Program-made: the position numbers and the translations under genes
NCBI GenBank assembly: GCA_016169945.1
Contig: JADLSH010000184.1
Span: 1,736,001-1,800,000 of the forward strand
DNA length: 64,000 nt
Origin: Trachythela sp. YZ-2020
Taxonomy: Eukaryota; Cnidaria; Anthozoa; Malacalcyonacea; Clavulariidae
Direction of reading: 5' to 3'
Notes under the pieces: model-generated
Database searches by the model: none
What the model was told of the DNA's origin: nothing
The model's input: the letters and a program-made list of their open reading frames with translations, nothing else
Part shown: piece by piece, positions 58,991 through 64,000 of the stretch
Numbering within the stretch: the first letter of the stretch is position 1
Layout of the letters: each line of letters opens with the position of its first letter

Positions 58991-59819
58991 CATCAATCTT
59001 GTAGTGCAGTGCAAACACCTTGGCCTGGCGTGCTTTTTACGTGTGCACTTTGGAAGTCAGGAATGGGCCCCCAGATATGGCCCCTTTACCTTCTCCATGA
59101 CCCTAGAGTTAAGCATAATTTGTGCTTGGCCTTATCCATCTCATAATATTTACACTAATAAGATAATACTTTGTTATCTTATCTCAAACCATTGTGCACC
59201 TCGATTAAAGATAACGCTTTTGTTAAAAAAGACCATTCTAATCGAATGTGATTCTATTTAATCGCAGGAATGTGTATTAAAACGAGTCGAACGTTTTCTC
59301 AAAAATATATTCTTAGGAAAAAGTACACTTTTTATATTATTGTTTAACCAATAGGCAATAGTTCCATAATTATATATTTCCATTCTGATACTAGTCTTTA
59401 AAGTTGCGGTTTTGTTGTACCAGCGTTGTGAGCTTGTTAAAATATATAAAGGTGCGGCTTGATCGCGTTTAATATATATAAAAAAGTCAAGAGAAGTTTG
59501 GCGTAAGAACTGCGACCAGTCTATATTTTTTCCGATTGCTTTGACTTATATAGAAGATAAAGTACATTGTGTCATGTGTTTATTTGACCAGTTGTGCATA
59601 ATTAAAGTTAAATGTTCAAGATAAATTATTAAATCTTTATATAAAAAAAAGTCCGACCGCCCGTCCGACTTTTGGCAAAAGTTAAGGACGATCACCAACT
59701 ATATTTTTTTAAGTGGCCTAAATATAATTTCCCACTATACATTATGTAACACAATTATTGACACAACTCACGCACTGCGGCGGTTATTGCGGCGCAGCAG
59801 ACCAAGACACCAGACACGT

Positions 59820-59926
59820 TAGACTTGCTCCAAGTCTGTCTCTTATAGGGGTTTTTATTGGGGAGTGCGAAAATGCGGGCGGAAGGAATATACTCCCCCT
59901 ATAAGAGACAGACTTGGAGCAAGTCT
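59820..59926. repeat. Fold-back 1 (~40-bp arms)
   Basis: 'AGACTTGCTCCAAGTCTGTC' with 'TCTTATAGGGG' is mirrored by 'CCCCTATAAGAGACAGACTT' and 'GGAGCAAGTCT'. The arm also contains its own small hairpin (GACTTG…CAAGTC). Confidence 0.88.
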
Positions 59927-59932
59927 ACAGAG

Positions 59933-60106
59933 TTTTGTTTCGAGAGCGCGCTTTTTTTTTGAGAGCGCGCGCTAGGCGAGAAGTTAGGGGGGAAGGAGAA
60001 AAAGCGAAGGGAGAGGCAAAATTTCTCCTCTTCCTTCGCTTTTTCTCTCCCCCCTAACTTCTCACCTAGCGCGCGCTCTCAAAAAAAAGCGCGCGCTCTA
60101 AACAAA
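59933..60106. repeat. Fold-back 2 (~75-bp arms, near perfect)
   Basis: 'GAGAGCGCGC', 'GAGCGCGCGCTAGGCGAGAA' and 'GAGAAAAAGCGAAGG' mirrored by 'CCTTCGCTTTTTCTC', 'TTCTCACCTAGCGCGCGCTC' and 'GCGCGCTCT'. The centre is 'GAGGCAAAATTTCTCCTC'. It immediately follows fold-back 1, making a double hairpin. Confidence 0.9.
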
Positions 60107-60164
60107 ACTCCCTCACCCACAATAGAACGCCTGCCACGCAGGCTAGGGTAGGTTTGTCAGTTCG

Positions 60165-60260
60165 CCATTACAGTACTGCTAGTTTGACTGAGTGCGGACT
60201 GTTGCTATGCTAATACTAGCCTGACTAGTCTAGTACTTACTGCTTTGCAATGTTTTCGTG
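60165..60260. repeat. Dispersed repeat, paralogue of 10985-11160
   Basis: 'GCGGACTGTTGCTATGCTAA' and 'TAGCCTGACTAGTCTAGTAC' match the 11-kb copy in the same orientation. Confidence 0.75.
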
Positions 60261-61432
60261 TATAGTTTGTCGTTTAGCATGTCTAATTATTAAAGAAAGT
60301 CGTCGTACGTGTTAATATTTCATTTTAATTAGTTTGAATTTGCCGCCCAAAATGGCGGAAACCGAGTTGTGACGCCACTCTAAAGGCTGAATAGCCCGTC
60401 TGCAGTGGTGTAGATAAGAAATGGGGTAGCCAGGCTAATCTGAAATCTAGAGGGGACATAGACATAGTATCAATTTGCGGAGCTGGGGACCCGGGGCATA
60501 CTGGTGGTTACATAAGAGCTTACTGTCGTATACTTCAGTCCCCAGGGAAATTTTGAAATGTCTGCCTGTAAATATAAGCTATGAAGCATTTCTTGGATAA
60601 TAGTAGGTTAGTTTCAAGTATTATAATACGTTCCAGCTCTACTAAGTCATCCACTAAATCAGGAATAACTGTTCGCTAAAGCTATAATGTCATATCGTGA
60701 CCTAAATCAATAACTTCTGATGGCAGTTGAGAAGAATGTGGATGCAGGGTGTTGGACGTCGTTATCCATTCTGACTTTATTTTCAGTAGCTGGTCTAATT
60801 CGAATTCTTATGGAGACATTACTTCGATTAATTCCCACACAAATTTTTACAGTGCTATTACACCTGTATCCAGTGGTGAATTACCAAGTAAGCAGAGTAG
60901 GCTGAAGCCTACAGGCCCGGGCTTTCAAGAGGCCCGTGATTTTCAGAGAATGCACTTTTTATTAGAATTATTACTATTTTTTGACATTAGTTCAGCAAAA
61001 CAGCCTCAGAAAGCAGGAAATAGCATTTCCGAGACCTTAAATGTCCAAATATTTAGGCGGAACATGGCCCGGACCTCGCTAGAAGATGTGTCACCGTTTA
61101 CAGGCGCGTGAAAATATCATTCTCAAGGCCCGCAAATTTTACTTAGCCTACAGGCCCCGTAACTTGTAATCCGCCACTGCCTGTATCTTCTAGATTTTTA
61201 GCACAGTTTAAAGCCGATCCGAGAGCATAACATAACCTGGCCAGTGGCCCGGCTGTTAAATACATCACTGCCACCTGACTGACTTCATCCATGGTTTAAC
61301 GAGAACAATTGGACTAGATGGGACCAGACGAATTCGGAACCCTAGGCAAATTCGTCCATTAGCAAAAGCGAGGAAAATAAGAACAAACTAAAAGTCGAAT
61401 ATTGTTTACCAGAGATTGCTTACTACCGTATT
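60261..61432. other. Repeat-derived intergenic region, no gene
   Basis: 60895-61180 holds a dispersed repeat ('AGGCCCGGGCTTTCAAGAGG', 'AGGAAATAGCATTTCCGAGA', 'CCTACAGGCCCCGTAACTTG'). The short plus ORFs at 60720-61111 lie across it and are not supported. Confidence 0.5.
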
Positions 61433-61757
61433 TATTCTAATTAACGCCCTGGGCGTTTATTTAAAAAATGACTTCGGAAGGGGGGCGTTTAAAGAGAGAG
61501 AGGCGTCTATTTCACAAGTTCTATAAAAAAACTCAAAATATGCAAACAATTCACACAAATGTTCACACAATGCAGCAATGAAATATGAAACGTTGACTTT
61601 TGGCGTTTTATCTTCTCGAATGGGTGGTGGGGGCGTTTATTAGAGAGAGGCCTTTAATAGAGAGAGGCGTTTAATACAAATTTATGTAGGTTGAGGGGGC
61701 AATAATTGGAGTGGGGGCGTCTATTAGATAGTAGGTGTTAATTAGAATAAATACGGT
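61433..61757. mobile_element. MITE with TACCGTATTTATTCTAATTA termini (~325 bp)
   Basis: The left terminus 'TACCGTATTTATTCTAATTA' is answered by 'TAATTAGAATAAATACGGTA' at the right; TA at each end fits a Tc1/mariner-type target. The interior repeats 'GGGGGCGT.TATTAGA' and 'GAGAGAGGCGTTTAAT'. Confidence 0.85.
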
Positions 61758-61809
61758 ATCTACACTCAACAGAAGTATTCACCCATGCATTCAAATTTAA
61801 AATCAATTA

Positions 61810-63861
61810 TTAACTAATCTTTACTCCGAAATTTCCGGCAGTTTTTTTCGACAATCTCCCAGCGTCTCTTTCGTCCTTTCTTTTCTGTTGTTCTAGGGCT
61901 CGTTTTTCTCGTTCAGCGAAACGTTTTTCTTTCAGGACATTTTGTGTTTCCCATTCTATCTCGTGGTCAGGTATCTCGTCCCAGGCGTCAGGCTCTTCAT
62001 TCCATGTCCCGAGTTCGGTCTGAAAACGTATCAGAATTTGGTTATAGCCATGTATGTTTCAATATCTCAAACGTGGGGGTCAAGTGTAGTAAGTATTCTT
62101 CAATAAGCTGCTGTGCTTCTGTGTATGTTTTAGGTAGTTCATGACTATAGTCTCGATGTGTTTCTGTGTGAAGTAGTTATATTCAATTGTTGCATAATCA
62201 ATAGGTTAGGTAAGGTTTGTTGTCAGAACGACAGAAGCCCATTAGGGACACGCTTGATGGATTCTTCACGTCATGCAAAAAACGAATTCAATAATTGTTG
62301 GTTTGTGTTTGTTTGTTTGCTTGCTTGCTTGTTTGTTTGTTTGTTTGTTTGTTTGTTTGTTTGTTTGTAAACACAATAATACGAAAATTTGTGGAATTAA
62401 CGGCCATAGACCAACGACAAATCGAGTGGATTTTGGTCCAATTTGAATGGAAATTGGATGAGGAAATTTACAGAAGTTTAACTTGCTTAAATCCCCAGTT
62501 GAAAAGAGCTGAGTGAATAATTAGTGCATTTATATAATTTATGTTAATGGCCAAAGGGGAAGCCATTTATGGTTTACATCAGTTTGCATTCATGGCAGTA
62601 AACTGCTGTAACAAATATTTTTATATCCTTGATCGATGTGGATCATGAGTTGAACTCACCTCTGGTATAGTGGTAAAGGAATCAAATTTAAGTCTATCTG
62701 ATTGTTGATTAGAATTGTTTGCCTCAGGAGCTCGAGTTTTCAAACGAATCTAGAACAATCGATGAGAAATATTAGAACCAAGGATTTGAACTAAACTCTA
62801 ACTTTATTTGCACTGGACTCTACTTACACCAGAGACTTAGCCAGGGTTTGTAGTTTACCCGTCCACTAAACGAGTGTCAAAAGCACAAGCAGTCTAGGAG
62901 GGTCCGGGGCCCGGGGGCATGCTCCCCCGGGAAAATTTTGCAATCTGAGGCCAGTTTCAGACGCCGCTCCACTCATGCACCGAACTCAGAAAAGCCGGGT
63001 GGAAATGCGACAGAAGAGGGATGTGAATGGAATCAATACGGCAGAATTTTTTGAGCATAAGTTCGACAGGCGTTAGACCCAGAGTCGCATTGATTATGCA
63101 TTAGGCGACACTGATTCATCGCCACTCCACTCATGTGCGAAATCTAATCAAAATTTACTGTAATTTATTAGGATTAGTTAGCCACTTTACCGCAATTTTT
63201 ACATATTTTTTAGTGTATGAATTTAACCCGCGCGCCACCATACTCCTCTCTCGTCAACATTATATCTTATACGCCGTTTGAATCACTGTCGCTCTTGTGT
63301 TGCTCCAGCGTGGAGCAGCGTCTGAAACGGGCCTGAGTCCCCTGAAAGCCAGGAAATGCACTCAATTTTTGCTAGTTGCTGTGAACAAGCTTAAACATCT
63401 ATGATCTATTGTTAAATATCTTAGCAAATTTGAAGTCTGTACGATGTAGCAATGAAATAAAGACAAAATACTGGAGTTTTGTTTGTTTTAAAATATTTTT
63501 GCCCGTCCACTTTCAAAAATGCCCGTCCAAAAGACGGGTGGACGGGCCTCTGGCTAAGCCCCTGATTTACACTACACCACCACAATGAAGCCAGAATACC
63601 CAGGGAAACCTGTGGTGAGGCAAACCAGAAGCACTCCAAAATCATATGCATTATACTGATGCCACTGAATTAAGATTTGTCAACCCTAGAACACAATGCT
63701 CAAACTCAAACCTTTTTGGGTTTTTGGAAGACAGGTTGCATATCTCCGAAAAGATCAATTTCTTGTTGTTGTTCTGATTGTTCATTTGGAGACTCCACCT
63801 TTATACTGACAAGACCAGCATCATTTTTACCCCAGTCATCCCACGAAGCAAGACCTTCCTC
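61810..63861 (-). CDS. EBAG9: EBAG9 (RCAS1) orthologue, last three exons (5' partial)
   Basis: Exons in order are 63861-63712, 62749-62660 and 62019-61810 (stop); all junctions are phase 0 (50 + 30 + 69 aa). The first exon reads 'EEGLASWDDWGKNDAG', 'VSIKVESPNE' and 'LFGDMQPVFQKPKK', matching the VEEW.SWDE…SVKIE…FKDMTPTIRKTQK region of EBAG9. The second begins 'IRLKTRAPE'. The last reads 'ELGTWNEEPDAWDE', then a charged coiled coil 'FAEREKRALEQQKRKDERDA', and ends 'NFGVKIS', like the vertebrate KIGVKLS end. EBAG9 is a Golgi/secretory-pathway membrane protein that modulates regulated exocytosis. The N-terminal membrane anchor must lie beyond 64 kb. The acceptor at 63861 is a choice; the frame stays open further upstream. 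Confidence 0.9.
62303..62370. repeat. (TTTG)n microsatellite
   Basis: Run of TTTG with some CTTG units, inside EBAG9 intron 2. It opens the Leu/Phe/Val/Cys-rich short ORFs seen in all frames here. Confidence 0.9.
62949..63336. mobile_element. Harbinger-like MITE (~388 bp) inserted in an older repeat
   Basis: 'GGCCAGTTTCAGACGCCGCT' at the left is answered by 'AGCAGCGTCTGAAACGGGCC' at the right. TGA occurs on both sides, a possible 3-bp target duplication as used by PIF/Harbinger. The interrupted repeat (…AATTTTGCAATC | CCCTGAAAGCCAGGAAATG…) is a relative of 26985-27125. No ORF. Confidence 0.75.
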
Positions 63862-64000
63862 CTTGGAGGAGAAAAACAACTCGTTACGTTTGATCAAGGG
63901 ATAAGGATTTAACCCAGCTTGGGTGAAATTAGGTTCTATGCAGCAGAAATGAAAACACAAAGCAGGCAATTCATTGGGCTCAGAAAATCATATACTGACA

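Noticed and set aside
60720..61111. Overlapping plus-strand ORFs of 61 and 120 codons
   Set aside because: They overlap a dispersed repeat and have no recognisable domain or splice context.
62158..62516. Plus-strand ORFs with Leu/Phe/Val/Cys repeats
   Set aside because: They are products of the (TTTG)n microsatellite inside an EBAG9 intron.

Overview
This window looks like intron-rich, AT-rich, repeat-laden animal nuclear DNA, most likely from a cnidarian. The evidence is GT-AG introns, metazoan orthologues (LRRC9, EBAG9), a small secreted H-type lectin, Penelope/CR1/L2-type retroelement remnants, tRNA-derived SINEs and many fold-back elements. No bacterial operon structure is present. The taxon is an inference from gene and repeat content.

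Layout. (1) 0.8-28.1 kb, plus strand: a complete LRRC9 orthologue that I could assemble as 37 phase-consistent exons (about 1,492 aa). Its introns carry SINEs, MITEs, tandem repeats and several interspersed palindromic families. (2) 28.8-34.7 kb: a nested insertion. A 5'-truncated LINE on the minus strand sits in an older repeat whose uninterrupted paralogue lies at 54.67-55.06 kb. The LINE is split by a Kolobok-like TTAA transposon (29.3-31.0 kb) and by a pogo/Tigger-like TA transposon (31.2-34.4 kb). The pogo element carries a decayed CENP-B/DDE transposase with a Cys-rich N-terminus and a divergently oriented HIRAN-like ORF. (3) 35-37 kb: direct repeats and large palindromes. (4) 37.1-40.3 kb, minus strand: a four-exon gene for a small secreted H-type lectin (155 aa). 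(5) 42.0-49.5 kb: an irregular tandem array of about 2-2.5 kb composite units, each holding a LINE 3' end, a MITE and a perfect-stem palindrome. Three hammerhead ribozymes (minus strand) lie in it, two of them 285 bp apart as in a retrozyme. Another array unit supplies the empty site. (6) 49.7-54.1 kb: LINE and Penelope-like fragments and minisatellites. (7) 55.1-58.6 kb, minus strand: a two-exon multi-span membrane protein resembling the TspO/MBR group (296 aa). (8) 59.8-61.8 kb: fold-backs and MITEs. (9) 61.8-64.0 kb, minus strand: the last three exons of an EBAG9 (RCAS1) orthologue whose 5' end lies beyond the window.

The four cellular genes show no sign of acting together; they look like ordinary neighbours in a repeat-rich genome. 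The most notable biology is in the mobile DNA: self-cleaving hammerhead motifs in a retrozyme-like dimer, and a pogo element with a HIRAN-like cargo gene. All gene models were made by reading splice signals and reading phase by eye. Family assignments come from remembered family features and were not checked by database search.
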